Source of the DNA: an uncultured Bacteroidota bacterium
Lineage (GTDB): Bacteria > Bacteroidota > Bacteroidia > Bacteroidales > P3
DNA length: 64,000 nt
NCBI GenBank assembly: GCA_902788805.1
Contig: CADALO010000001.1
Span: 1 to 64,000, forward strand
Direction of reading: 5' to 3'
Shown: positions 1-8,803 of the stretch, piece after piece
Numbering within the stretch: the first letter of the stretch is position 1
How the letters are laid out: each line of letters opens with the position of its first letter
Made by a program: the position numbers and the translations under genes
Notes under the pieces: model-generated
Told to the model about the DNA's origin: nothing
Databases searched by the model: none
The model's input: the letters and a program-made list of their open reading frames with translations, nothing else

Positions 1-1
1 T

Positions 2-1327
2 GTGGATGCGCATCAGCATTACATCAGCGGCAACGTGGGTGCCTACTATCAGCACAAATTCGACACCGCAGGGCACGAGATTGAGTTCAACTGGAACGGT
101 GGCCTGACCAGCGGGCTCAACGACCGCATCCGGCAACGTCAATATGTCAACTTCCCAGCATTGGACTTCACTCGTCATAGCAATCTTGACCAGCTGGGCA
201 GTAGAAACGACCTTTATGTCGACTATACTCACCCCTATAGTAAGAAGGGCAAGATTGAGGCTGGCGCGGAATTTCATTGTAAGCCGCAAAACCAGACCCA
301 TCACCTCGATACACTCGCCGGTGGCATCTACCAGCGCGATTCCGTTCGTAGCTACGTCTTTAACGACCGAGAGACAAAACTAACTTTTTACCTCACCGTC
401 CAGCAGAAGATTGGTCGGCTGACTATCAAAGGAGGCATCCGTGGCGAGAACCAGTGGCTGCAACGCAAACACAACATCGCGTCGTGCGACTTCGACAAGT
501 ACTATTTCGGACTTGTCCCTTCCATCCACGCCAGCTACTCCACCGAGAAGAACCACAACTTCACCCTGAGCTACACGCGCCGTTTCGACACACCCGATAT
601 TGCCAAACTCAGCCCATTCATCATCTATGCCGACGACAGCTACACCGTCGGCAACCCTGACCTGCGTATGGCCTACTCCCACAAGGCCGAGGCGGGCTGG
701 ACGCACTACACCGACTGGGGTTCCGTCGGCGTGGAAGGCTACCTCAACCTCAGTACCGACAATTTTGCCCAGGTTACCGATGTGGCTTACAGTCCCTTCT
801 TTGGCCGCGTAGTGCAGATGGACACATCTGTCAACCTGGGAAGTGTACGTATGAGCGGTGCCGAACTGAACCTCACTTGGCGACCAATCAAGAATACGAA
901 TATCCGCCTTTATGCCGGTGGAATCGATGGCTGGTATCGTATGCAAGTGCGCCCAGGCGAATGGGTTGAGGACGAGGTATGGTCCTATAGAGTACGCCTC
1001 AACGCACGTACCAAATTGTGGGGCAAGGTGGACGTATTTGTCAACAGCCAGTTTGTTGGCCATCAAATCGAGTTCCTCAGTCGCAGCGAGCCATTCTTTA
1101 ATGTCGACTTCGGCTTCAGTACCGACCTCTTCGACCGCCACCTCTCGCTCTACTTCCAGGTCAACGACCTTTTCAAGTCATACAATTCGCACACCGTCTC
1201 CACCAATCCCTACTACGCCGAAGACTACCGCTGGAGCTACAACAGCCGATTCGTCAGCCTCGGCCTCACTTGGCGCATCGGCAAGATGGACCTCGAAAGC
1301 AAAGGCCGCCAAGGTGCCGCCTATTGA
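2..1327 (+). CDS. TonB-dependent receptor / outer membrane beta-barrel protein, C-terminal part
   Basis: The reading frame is open at the left edge, so the N-terminal carboxypeptidase-regulatory and plug domains expected for this family lie outside the window. The visible 441 residues are alternating, aromatic-rich beta-strands typical of a large outer-membrane barrel (for example FTLSYTRRFDTPDIAKL and VSLGLTWRIG near the end), with a repeated N-P-D-L motif as in Bacteroidota TonB-receptor-like barrels (outer membrane beta-barrel protein family). It probably imports a ligand or is a receptor-like barrel; the substrate cannot be told. A strong terminator hairpin follows at 1360-1410. It is convergent with the DUF5103 gene on the other strand. 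Confidence 0.8.
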   Translation: MDAHQHYISGNVGAYYQHKFDTAGHEIEFNWNGGLTSGLNDRIRQRQYVNFPALDFTRHSNLDQLGSRNDLYVDYTHPYSKKGKIEAGAEFHCKPQNQTHHLDTLAGGIYQRDSVRSYVFNDRETKLTFYLTVQQKIGRLTIKGGIRGENQWLQRKHNIASCDFDKYYFGLVPSIHASYSTEKNHNFTLSYTRRFDTPDIAKLSPFIIYADDSYTVGNPDLRMAYSHKAEAGWTHYTDWGSVGVEGYLNLSTDNFAQVTDVAYSPFFGRVVQMDTSVNLGSVRMSGAELNLTWRPIKNTNIRLYAGGIDGWYRMQVRPGEWVEDEVWSYRVRLNARTKLWGKVDVFVNSQFVGHQIEFLSRSEPFFNVDFGFSTDLFDRHLSLYFQVNDLFKSYNSHTVSTNPYYAEDYRWSYNSRFVSLGLTWRIGKMDLESKGRQGAAY

Positions 1328-1359
1328 TTATTGCGAATAAGCCTGTTTTGCACCCCATA

Positions 1360-1410
1360 AGTCGGTCGTGGCGGATGCCCTGTAAGGGGCGTCCGCCGAC
1401 CCGACTTTTT
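1360..1410 (+). terminator. Rho-independent terminator after the barrel gene
   Basis: A long hairpin with arms 1360-1380 and 1386-1406 (small bulges, loop around TGTAA) is followed by a run of T. It lies 33 bases after the stop codon of the barrel gene. Its 3' arm and T tract overlap the left end of the 21-bp inverted repeat described at 1401-1637. Confidence 0.7.
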
Positions 1411-1637
1411 GATAAATTCTTATTAAATTCCTATCATAGTTTACTAACCTGAACTTTGGTAAAACTTTGGTAAGAATTTGAGTAAACTTTGGTAGGAAGA
1501 TGGTATCTGTAAATCAAGGAGTTGAAAAATGCCATTTTTGGCCTTTTTTAGACTTTTCCATACTTTTTTAAAAACCTCGTATGTGGTTGATTTTTAGCCG
1601 ATTGTTTGTAAAAAACAAGAATTTATCAAAAAGTCGG
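1401..1637. repeat. 237-bp element bounded by perfect 21-bp inverted repeats
   Basis: Positions 1401-1421 and 1617-1637 are exact reverse complements (21 of 21), enclosing 195 bases without a gene. Inside, 1453-1507 is a row of about five 11-base units related to ACTTTGGTAAA. The layout resembles a small non-autonomous (MITE-like) element, but no clear target-site duplication is visible. Part of the inside (1433-1507) resembles 18491-18577. Apart from this and the terminator, the 1328-1767 intergenic stretch shows nothing gene-like. Confidence 0.5.
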
Positions 1638-1767
1638 ATTTTGGACCCTGTTTGGGGCTTTGTTGAATATGGAAAAAGGACTCAGGACAGGCCTTTGGGT
1701 CTGTCTGGAATAATTATGATAGGAATGTGGAAAACGCTGAGTGCGGGGTGTCCCTGCGGCTGGAAAA

Positions 1768-3039
1768 CTAATGTATGCTTGTTGTGCGGAGCAACCCTAC
1801 AAGGCGGTCGTAGCGGGCGCCGGGGCTGCGGTAGTAGACGTAAATGGTGTATGAATTGGGCGTGACGTAGTGGTCGCCTTCGAGAGTGGCGGTCAGAGCT
1901 TCGCTTTCATCCGTGGGTAGGAACAGCAGCTGATAGGAGTAGTAGCCTTGTTTGATGAGCATACGTTTGGTGTAGGCCTTGTATTTGGCGTTCCATTCCA
2001 TACGGCTGTCGTCGCCGAGGTTCCATTGGGTCAGTTCGCCGATGATATGCACTGTGCCGTCGAGGAACGGCCGTTCGAGCGGCAGGCTGAAGTTGACCCA
2101 AACGTAATCGGCCTCGATATGTGGGTTGTTGCGGTCGCGGATGTTGGTCTTCATTCCTCCGTTCAGGCTGTTGTACTGGGTATAGGCTTTGTGCGAGCGG
2201 TCCTCGTCGGGCTGCAGGAATGCAAATGTCTCGCCGCCCCACTGTTCGATGCGTTGCACGTGGTACATTGTGGCTTGAAGGTTGCTGAGGTCGAAGTAGC
2301 GGAAGTTGTTGCCTCCGGGGAAGACGTTGGCTGCCTGCCAGTCGTAGCGCAGCGTGTTGCCGCTGAATCCGCTGAATGTCAGTGCACGCTGTAGGTCGGT
2401 GCGCCGGTTCTGCTGTACTACGACGCGGTAGTAGTCGGATTGCTGGATGAGGAAACTGCCTCGGCGTGGCGTAACGGCCACGTTCACCTCTTGGTCGCGG
2501 TTGAAGTTGCCGTAGGCACCGCTGGGCTTCAACACGGCGGCATCGATGTCCACTTGCTCTTCATAGACGCAGAAGCGTCTGGTGAAGAGTATGCTGTCGG
2601 GGTACCCTGCCGGATAGACTTCTATCAAGTAGTTGCCCGATGCCAGGAAAAAACTGTATTGGTCGGGAATAAGCTGGTAATAGTTGGTGTATCCTGTCAG
2701 GGTTGTAAACGATGATTGAAAGTTGCTTATGTTGTTATCTGCAGCACCGCTGAGGAACTCGCCGGGTTCAAGGTTGTCGGGTTGCCAGTCGGAGGTGCAG
2801 TGGCGCAGGCGATAGCGCAGATGGTCGGTCTGAGGCGAAAGTATGTCGAAGCGCAGCAATAACTGTTCAGCCCCTTCGCCAAACTCGGAGAGCCTTAGAA
2901 AGGGTGCTTCAAGTTCGTTGTCGCTGCGGCTGAGATATACGCTTTTTATGTCGGGACAGATATTGGTGTCGATAGCTATCTGGCTGTAAGCCAGTGCTGC
3001 CGATAGCAAAAGCGATAGGATTGTCAGTGCCTTTTTCAT
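1768..3039 (-). CDS. DUF5103 domain-containing protein
   Basis: A 423-residue protein starting MKKALTILSLLLSAALAYSQ, a clear Sec signal peptide. The body matches the DUF5103 family of Bacteroidota exported proteins as I know it: a beta-sandwich N-terminal half with LRYRLRHCTSDW and FSGFSGNTLRYDW, and a C-terminal half with YNSLNGGMKTNIRDRNNP and DADYVWVNFSLP-like segments. The function of the family is not known. I chose the start at 3039 because the frame upstream of it has no signal peptide and because a TATCTTTG -7 box (minus strand, 3044-3051) lies only four bases upstream. That would give a nearly leaderless mRNA. Confidence 0.8.
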   Translation of the reverse strand: MKKALTILSLLLSAALAYSQIAIDTNICPDIKSVYLSRSDNELEAPFLRLSEFGEGAEQLLLRFDILSPQTDHLRYRLRHCTSDWQPDNLEPGEFLSGAADNNISNFQSSFTTLTGYTNYYQLIPDQYSFFLASGNYLIEVYPAGYPDSILFTRRFCVYEEQVDIDAAVLKPSGAYGNFNRDQEVNVAVTPRRGSFLIQQSDYYRVVVQQNRRTDLQRALTFSGFSGNTLRYDWQAANVFPGGNNFRYFDLSNLQATMYHVQRIEQWGGETFAFLQPDEDRSHKAYTQYNSLNGGMKTNIRDRNNPHIEADYVWVNFSLPLERPFLDGTVHIIGELTQWNLGDDSRMEWNAKYKAYTKRMLIKQGYYSYQLLFLPTDESEALTATLEGDHYVTPNSYTIYVYYRSPGARYDRLVGLLRTTSIH

Positions 3040-3043
3040 AGTG

Positions 3044-3051
3044 CAAAGATA
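3044..3051 (-). promoter_or_regulatory. Bacteroidota -7 box of the DUF5103 gene
   Basis: TATCTTTG on the minus strand, followed by CACT and the ATG at 3039. It matches TAnnTTTG, but no TTTG -33 element lies at the usual distance. Confidence 0.45.
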
Positions 3052-3082
3052 CACTTTTTCTTTTATACGATGCTGTGGATGC

Positions 3083-3112
3083 AAAAAAAGAGGGTGCCAT
3101 CGGCACCCTCTT
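3083..3112 (-). terminator. Terminator of the purine permease gene
   Basis: On the minus strand a perfect 9-bp stem (GAGGGTGCC, arms 3090-3098 and 3102-3110) with a three-base loop is followed by seven T. It lies 26 bases after the permease stop codon at 3138. Confidence 0.85.
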
Positions 3113-3137
3113 GACGTTAAATACCTTGACGGTAGGT

Positions 3138-4523
3138 TTAGATAAATATGTATCGCAGAATGAAGAGTATTGCCAGCACCCACATTGTCGGAGTGATTTT
3201 GCTGAAGCGTCCGCAGCAGGCATTGAGGACGACATAGCTGATCATACCGATCAGGATGCCGTCGCTGATGCTGTAGGCGAAGGGCATAACGACAAGTGTG
3301 ATGAAGGCAGGGATGCTGTCGCGATAGTCAAGCCAGTTGATCTTGGTGACAGGCTGCATCATCATCATACCGACAATGACGAGCGACGGAGCCGTTGCTG
3401 CCGGAGGTATGGCCAGGAAAAGCGGTGCAAGGAAGAGTGCCAAGGCGAAGCAGCAGGCAGCCGAGAATGCGGTGAGACCTGTGCGTCCACCGGCACCGAC
3501 GCCGGCTGCACTTTCAACATAGGTGGTTGTGGTGCTGGTACCGAGAGCGGCGCCGCAGATGGTTCCGATGCTGTCGGCAAGGAAGCACTGGTTGATGCCG
3601 TCGACGTTGCCTTCTTCATCCACAAAGCCGGCTTTCTCGCTTACGCCGATGAGGGTGCCCATCGTGTCAAACATATCGATGAAGAGGAACGTGAAGACCA
3701 CGACAATCATATCTACAATACCCTTGCTGGTGGCTAACTCGCTCCAGGTGAACTGGAAGGCGATGCCGCTGATGCTGGGCGGTGTGGATACCACGCCGCC
3801 GAAGGTGGTCAGAGAGACTCTGATGACCTCGCCGTCGGCACCCAAAACGTTGTAGATGGGTAGCATACCGATGAACGTTGTGGCAAGAATGCCCCAGAGA
3901 ATACCGCCGCGGACGTGCAGCATCACGAGTGTGCAGGATACCACCAAGCCGATGATTCCGAGCAGTGCGGTGCCGTTGATGAAGGCTGCGCCGCTGGCGT
4001 CGTGGAGCTTGAGGCCGAGTGTCACCAGTGTGGCGTCGCTGTTGACCACAATGCCAGCATTCTGGAAACCGATGAAAGCAATGAAGAGACCGATGCCGGC
4101 ACCGATGGCGTGCTTCAGCGAAATAGGTATGGCATCAACAATCCATTTACGCACATTGGTTACCGTCAGGATGATGAAGATGATACCTTCGATGAATACT
4201 GCTGTCAGTGCAAACTGCCACGAGTGTCCCATAACGAGGCATACAGTGTAGACAAAGAAGGCGTTGAGGCCCATACCCGGAGCCAGAGCAAACGGTTTTT
4301 TTGCGATGAAGGCCATAGCCAAGGTGCCGATGACGGCGGCAATGGCCGTTGCCGTGAAGACGGCACCGTTGGATTTCGACATCTCGCCGCCCAAGGCATC
4401 GAAGATGTTGGGGTTGACGGCCAGAATGTAGGCCATCGTCAGGAACGTGGTGAGACCGGCTATGATCTCAGTCCTGACATTATGTTTTTCGGGGTCGAAC
4501 CCGAGAAATTTCAAAAACTTCAT
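3138..4523 (-). CDS. NCS2-family purine (guanine/hypoxanthine) permease
   Basis: A 461-residue integral membrane protein with about 12 to 14 hydrophobic segments. It opens FGFDPEKHNVRTEIIAGLTTFLTMAYI, the typical N-terminus of AzgA/PbuG-type NCS2 permeases, and carries KPFALAPGMGLNAFF and ALGTSTTTTYVESAAGVGAGGRTGL, the conserved substrate and cation segments. Family members import guanine, hypoxanthine or adenine with protons. The length is normal. The DUF5020 porin gene lies just upstream on the same strand, separated by 117 bases holding a tandem repeat, so the two may serve outer- and inner-membrane steps of nucleobase or nucleoside uptake. Confidence 0.9.
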   Translation of the reverse strand: MKFLKFLGFDPEKHNVRTEIIAGLTTFLTMAYILAVNPNIFDALGGEMSKSNGAVFTATAIAAVIGTLAMAFIAKKPFALAPGMGLNAFFVYTVCLVMGHSWQFALTAVFIEGIIFIILTVTNVRKWIVDAIPISLKHAIGAGIGLFIAFIGFQNAGIVVNSDATLVTLGLKLHDASGAAFINGTALLGIIGLVVSCTLVMLHVRGGILWGILATTFIGMLPIYNVLGADGEVIRVSLTTFGGVVSTPPSISGIAFQFTWSELATSKGIVDMIVVVFTFLFIDMFDTMGTLIGVSEKAGFVDEEGNVDGINQCFLADSIGTICGAALGTSTTTTYVESAAGVGAGGRTGLTAFSAACCFALALFLAPLFLAIPPAATAPSLVIVGMMMMQPVTKINWLDYRDSIPAFITLVVMPFAYSISDGILIGMISYVVLNACCGRFSKITPTMWVLAILFILRYIFI

Positions 4524-4587
4524 AGTTTGTGAATTAAAAATTATAAATTAAGAATTAAGAGAAGCTTACGCAGCCCTTTTAAGTCGG

Positions 4588-4640
4588 AACTAACGCATTT
4601 ACACACTAACGCATTAACACATTAACGCATTAACGCATTA
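4588..4640. repeat. Tandem TAACGCATTA repeat
   Basis: Five to six copies of TAACGCATT/TAACACATT in a row between the permease and DUF5020 genes. A 19-base stretch at 4605-4623 matches 30724-30742 inside the restriction-helicase gene with one difference, and 4601-4615 matches 30744-30758 exactly. Confidence 0.7.
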
Positions 4641-5381
4641 TTAGAAGTTCCACTTGATGCCGAGGCAAGGAGCTACATTGAATCCTTTGTTCTTGGCCCA
4701 GTTAGCGCCGCTCTGCCAGCCTCCGGCAAAATTGTAGGCGACTTCAACCTCGCCACCAATATTGAGGTTCTCGCAGCCGAAGTGCTGTCCAACATTATAC
4801 CAGATCTGGGGCTCGCTGAGGATTACCCAATCTGTCTCGTCTGGTGTCAAGTCGCTGTTGAGACCCCACACAACGTTCTCTCCCCAAATATCGAGGAAAC
4901 CGCTGAAAGCAAGGCCTTTCACGCCAAACAGGTTGTTCATACCCCATACGAAGGTGAACTGGAGTGGAGTGTAGCTTATGTCATTCTGAACAAGGTTTGT
5001 GATGTGCTTGTACATCAACTCGAATGTGAATGTGTTGCTGAAGTCGTCGTTGTGCAGGAAATATTCCACACCAAACAGCCAGGCATTCGATGCAGCAATG
5101 CCGCCGTTCCATTCAATGTGCAGGCTCAGGGCACCAAGCTTGCTGCCCTGCCAGAAATTAATAGCGCGGGCAATCTCGGTGTAATAACCTACAGGTGTGT
5201 TCTGGTCGGGATGATAGATGTCGTTGAAGAAGAAAGTGCTTCCCCATTTGTCGGCCTTGAACATCTCAAGGGTTGTCGTCAAGTGGCCACGGTTAAAATC
5301 GTACATCTCTTGGATGTTGGTTTGGGCTTTCAGGCCCAATGTTGCCATTAGCATTGCTGCTACCAATAATGTTTTTTTCAT
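4641..5381 (-). CDS. DUF5020 family outer-membrane protein (Tsx-like)
   Basis: 246 residues with the signal peptide MKKTLLVAAMLMATLGLKAQ, then a small beta-barrel of about 12 strands ending in the C-terminal aromatic typical of outer-membrane proteins (LGIKWNF). Residues around YDFNRGHLTTTLEMFKADKWG and FFNDIYHP identify DUF5020, which belongs to the nucleoside-specific channel (Tsx-like) clan. Together with the NCS2 permease next to it, a role in nucleoside or nucleobase passage through the outer membrane is likely but inferred. A well-formed promoter lies upstream at 5439-5469. Confidence 0.85.
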   Translation of the reverse strand: MKKTLLVAAMLMATLGLKAQTNIQEMYDFNRGHLTTTLEMFKADKWGSTFFFNDIYHPDQNTPVGYYTEIARAINFWQGSKLGALSLHIEWNGGIAASNAWLFGVEYFLHNDDFSNTFTFELMYKHITNLVQNDISYTPLQFTFVWGMNNLFGVKGLAFSGFLDIWGENVVWGLNSDLTPDETDWVILSEPQIWYNVGQHFGCENLNIGGEVEVAYNFAGGWQSGANWAKNKGFNVAPCLGIKWNF

Positions 5382-5438
5382 TGTTTTGAGTTTTAATGGT
5401 TATATAAAAAAAGGATGTCTTCGTTTCTTTCGCAGGTG

Positions 5439-5469
5439 CAAAATTACGAAAACTTATTCGAGTTACAAA
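5439..5469 (-). promoter_or_regulatory. Bacteroidota-type promoter for the DUF5020 gene
   Basis: On the minus strand TTTG (5466-5469), 19 bases, then TAATTTTG (5439-5446). This fits the -33/-7 consensus of the Bacteroidota primary sigma factor. The start codon is 58 bases downstream. Confidence 0.7.
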
Positions 5470-5517
5470 ATATTTTTGTAAATTTTTATTAAAAAAGCGA
5501 GAGGCTCTTGCCGAAAA

Positions 5518-6183
5518 TCACTGAAAATTATAAACTAAGCGCAAGGCTGTTTTTAATGGCCTGACGTAAAGCCTATGTGAATCTGTTATCAGCAAATCTG
5601 TCACTCCCCATTTCAAATCAAGGACAAAATGCCAATTTTTGTTTAGTTCGTATCCTGCAGTCAGCGCGATGCCTGCGTTCAAATCGCCGATGGCAAACAG
5701 CGGCTCTTCGGTCCGGGGATTGTCTGCAAAGCCTCTGCTGTGTGGATTCGGCGTGTGCCAGTCGTTAGTGATACTCCCAAGGACAAAATGTGTGTACGGA
5801 CCTATAGCTGCCAGCAGGCCTTTCTTGCTTTGCCAGCAGGCTTGTATGGAGAGGTCGATTCCGAAATCAGACAGCTTTGACGTATTGCCATCTTTCTGTA
5901 GGCCTACGCGCTCTATGTTGCCCAGCAGTCCCATTTGCAGGCTCCAAGGCTGCGAAATACGGTATTCGATTGCTGCTCCGCAGTCTATGCCAAGGGCGGG
6001 AGTTACCTTGTCCGGTGCATCGTTGACATTCTGAAGGTTGCAGCGGTAGCTTGTCAGGTTGGGGCCAATCGTGAGTGCCCAGCGCGTATATTGGCGGTTC
6101 TCCTGCGCCGCCGTGTCTTCTTGGCAGCGGGCGCTGCCGGTAACAAAGCCTATAAACAGCAATATGTACACTAACCTTCTCAT
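5518..6183 (-). CDS. Outer-membrane beta-barrel protein, hypothetical
   Basis: 221 residues. I use the start at 6183 (MRRLVYILLFIGFVTGSARCQ), which gives a proper signal peptide; an upstream in-frame start would add eight residues. The mature part has PorT/OmpA-like beta strands (WALTIGPNLTSY, YRISQPWSLQMGLLGNIERVG) and ends ALRLVYNFQ. The start sits one base after the stop codon of the DUF5686 gene (TAA-G-ATG), so the two are translated from one mRNA and probably coupled. No specific function can be given. Confidence 0.75.
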   Translation of the reverse strand: MRRLVYILLFIGFVTGSARCQEDTAAQENRQYTRWALTIGPNLTSYRCNLQNVNDAPDKVTPALGIDCGAAIEYRISQPWSLQMGLLGNIERVGLQKDGNTSKLSDFGIDLSIQACWQSKKGLLAAIGPYTHFVLGSITNDWHTPNPHSRGFADNPRTEEPLFAIGDLNAGIALTAGYELNKNWHFVLDLKWGVTDLLITDSHRLYVRPLKTALRLVYNFQ

Positions 6184-6184
6184 C

Positions 6185-8788
6185 TTAAAGCGTAAATTTG
6201 AATTCAATCTTGATAAAACTCTTCTGTTTCGAGGTCATACCTTCGGCGTAACTCAATCGTCGCACATAGTCTATGCGTATGAACTTCAGTATGTTCTCTA
6301 TGCCTATGCTATATTCCATATAGGGTTCCTTGCCGAGAGCCGAGGTGCCTTCCGGCAGCTTGAACAGGCCGGCCGTATGCTCTGCCTCCGGGTTGTTCTT
6401 GGCCGACAGTCCGCCATAAATGATGTTGAACCCTGCCACCTCGCGCAACCGGAGCCTCTTGATCAGCGGAATGTAGTTTAGAATCAGCCCTTTCAGATGG
6501 TATGTGGCGAACAATGCTGCATACTGGTCGACAACAAACTCCATAGGCCGCATTGTGTTGAACGACGACGATGAAATATAGATGTTGTCATTGCCGCTCG
6601 GAAAGCAGAGGCGAGGGTAGGGGACACGGTTCCAGACCATTCCCGACTGCATCTTTGCATCGATATGGCCAAAGGCGCCAAGCCAAAACCGTTTCTCGGC
6701 GCTGAAGTCGGTACGCTGGTAGCGGAAGCCACCGCTCATAATGCCGATGCGGTGGGTTAGATTGATTATCGGCGCGTCTTTCTTAACATTCAGCACGTTG
6801 GCACTGCCAGGGCGCCGACTGTCAGGGTTGCGGTTCGGGCTGAATGTCAGCTTGCCCATCAATTCGCCTTCGGCAAAACGCTCTACCTCCTTCAGGCTGC
6901 CGTCGTCTTGATATTGAAGGTATTGCAGTCTTCCTGCCGGCTCATAGCTGCGCAATGCCAGCCAAGTGTCAATCCTTAAGTGACTGGGCCACTGCTTTTG
7001 AAGGCGCAGCACACCCTGTGCCACATACTGTAGTTTCTGCTCCACGTCGCTCGACATCATTATGTTGTCGCGGTCGAAGTTGTCGAAGTTCTGGCCTGGC
7101 GATTCCAGTTCATAGCCTGCCGTCAGACTGATGCGGCTTAGTGGCGACTCGTGCGAGTGCCGCTCCTTGTCGTCAAAGGTGTGTATCAGCGAAGCATTGA
7201 ATTTGGGCCTGCGGTCGCGAAAGCCGTATGCCACATATCCTTCGGCAAAGTTGCGTGCATTCAAGGCCGCTGTCGTCATACCGCCAAGGCGTATACGCCA
7301 GCCCTCCTCGTTGTTGTAACTTAGAGCGTTGTAAATAGGTCCGATGTCGAATCGGCTTGAGTCTCGCTTGCCGTTGGTCGGGATGTAGCCTGTAAATGTT
7401 ACCTCAGCAACCTTTTTCAGACGTTGCATCTCTGGTAGCCTTGCCAACTCATAGCGTAGACTGTCTATCACTGTCTCTTTCATTGTCAATTCAATGGGCC
7501 TCAGTTCATTCCATACCTTGCGGCGCATTCGGGTCTTAGGTAGCGAGGCTGTGTTGGTCAACGGTGTGAAAAGGCTGTCGGGCAGCATCTCAACGCTGTC
7601 GGCGACGTTGTATTTGTGATAGATGCGCACTTGATGGGCGTATACCTCCTGTAGTTTCTTGTGTATGTACATACGTCCGTATGTATCGCAACGTGTTGGC
7701 ATATAAAGTGTTCGCCCCTTGTATTCCTGTGGTTCATAGCTCTGCACTATCGTCAGGTCGCGAACGAAATTCAGATTGACATACGGCGATACGCTCATAC
7801 TATATCGCGTTACCGCATAGCTGCCGTCAAGGGCTATATACATTTGTCCCGTAAAGCCATAGCTGCGGTCGTTGGCTGGCACAAACGAAAGCTCGGCGCA
7901 TCGCTGGCCGCCTTCTTCAACGGTGTCGGTGATATAGAACTTGTAGAAAGTTGTGGCCAATGCACTATTCAAAGGACTTGTGAAGTGGTTGAGCATCACC
8001 TCTATGTCGTTGTCGTAGATGTCTATTGGGACAAACATCTCGCTTAGGCTGGCGTCAATGCCCTCCTGTCCCAGTACCTCGTCGATGCCTTCCATACGTT
8101 TGGCGGTGGTCAGTGTCCTGAATTGGCGCGGTCGTTGGCGGTACGACTGCTGCATCATCACCTCTCGCATCGACACCGTCAGTATCGGCACGCCGTCGAA
8201 AGGTGCCTGATCAATGTATTTTTCCAGAAACCTCAGCTTGCGCCACAGCCGTTTGTGCTCGAAGTCGGGGTGAAAATCGTCGAGGGCCAGTGTGGTTTTC
8301 TCATATACCTCGCGGCTGAAGCGATCTACGCTCTGCATACGGTTCAAGTCCTTGTGCTCTATGACGTTGCGCGCAAGCTCCACTGCAGGATTATTGTGGC
8401 GACGGTATCGCTTACGCTCTTTGCGCGAGGCGGTCACTTCCACTGTGCGCATCACTTGCGAACGGGGCGACATATTGACTTTCACATTGTTGTGCACTCT
8501 CCCTGCCTCAAACACCATAACAACAGGCTCGTAACCCATCATCTGAAATTTCACGGTGTCTTGGCTCGTGGCCGATACCGTTTTGTGTTCAAGCTTGAAA
8601 CGTCCATCCATATCGGTCTGCGTGCCCGTAGCGGTGCCCACAAAGCCTACCTGCACAAAGGGCAAAGCCTCGCCGCTGACGGCGTCGTACACGCGCCCCT
8701 GCACCCTCGTCAAAGTCTCTTGCGACGCAACACGGCCAGGTAACAGAAAGAACAGGATTATTAATATGTAATACAGCGGTTTGTGCAT
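6185..8788 (-). CDS. DUF5686 and carboxypeptidase-regulatory-like domain protein
   Basis: 867 residues. A signal peptide (MHKPLYYILIILFFLLPGRVASQ) precedes a carboxypeptidase D regulatory-like beta-sandwich at about residues 28-115 (VQGRVYDAVSGEALPFVQVGF, TDMDGRFKLEH). A long DUF5686 region follows, with a putative barrel to the C-terminal FIKIEFKFTL. Family members are outer-membrane proteins of Bacteroidota, some annotated as TonB-receptor-like, with unknown cargo. It sits 15 bases after the fucosidase gene and one base before the 5518-6183 gene, so the three are likely one operon. Confidence 0.85.
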   Translation of the reverse strand: MHKPLYYILIILFFLLPGRVASQETLTRVQGRVYDAVSGEALPFVQVGFVGTATGTQTDMDGRFKLEHKTVSATSQDTVKFQMMGYEPVVMVFEAGRVHNNVKVNMSPRSQVMRTVEVTASRKERKRYRRHNNPAVELARNVIEHKDLNRMQSVDRFSREVYEKTTLALDDFHPDFEHKRLWRKLRFLEKYIDQAPFDGVPILTVSMREVMMQQSYRQRPRQFRTLTTAKRMEGIDEVLGQEGIDASLSEMFVPIDIYDNDIEVMLNHFTSPLNSALATTFYKFYITDTVEEGGQRCAELSFVPANDRSYGFTGQMYIALDGSYAVTRYSMSVSPYVNLNFVRDLTIVQSYEPQEYKGRTLYMPTRCDTYGRMYIHKKLQEVYAHQVRIYHKYNVADSVEMLPDSLFTPLTNTASLPKTRMRRKVWNELRPIELTMKETVIDSLRYELARLPEMQRLKKVAEVTFTGYIPTNGKRDSSRFDIGPIYNALSYNNEEGWRIRLGGMTTAALNARNFAEGYVAYGFRDRRPKFNASLIHTFDDKERHSHESPLSRISLTAGYELESPGQNFDNFDRDNIMMSSDVEQKLQYVAQGVLRLQKQWPSHLRIDTWLALRSYEPAGRLQYLQYQDDGSLKEVERFAEGELMGKLTFSPNRNPDSRRPGSANVLNVKKDAPIINLTHRIGIMSGGFRYQRTDFSAEKRFWLGAFGHIDAKMQSGMVWNRVPYPRLCFPSGNDNIYISSSSFNTMRPMEFVVDQYAALFATYHLKGLILNYIPLIKRLRLREVAGFNIIYGGLSAKNNPEAEHTAGLFKLPEGTSALGKEPYMEYSIGIENILKFIRIDYVRRLSYAEGMTSKQKSFIKIEFKFTL

Positions 8789-8803
8789 CAGTCGGCAGAA
8801 GTT

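Noticed and set aside
380..1141. 253-codon minus-strand frame opposite the barrel gene
   Set aside because: Low-complexity Val/Glu/Ala composition typical of antisense frames; the plus-strand barrel is clear.
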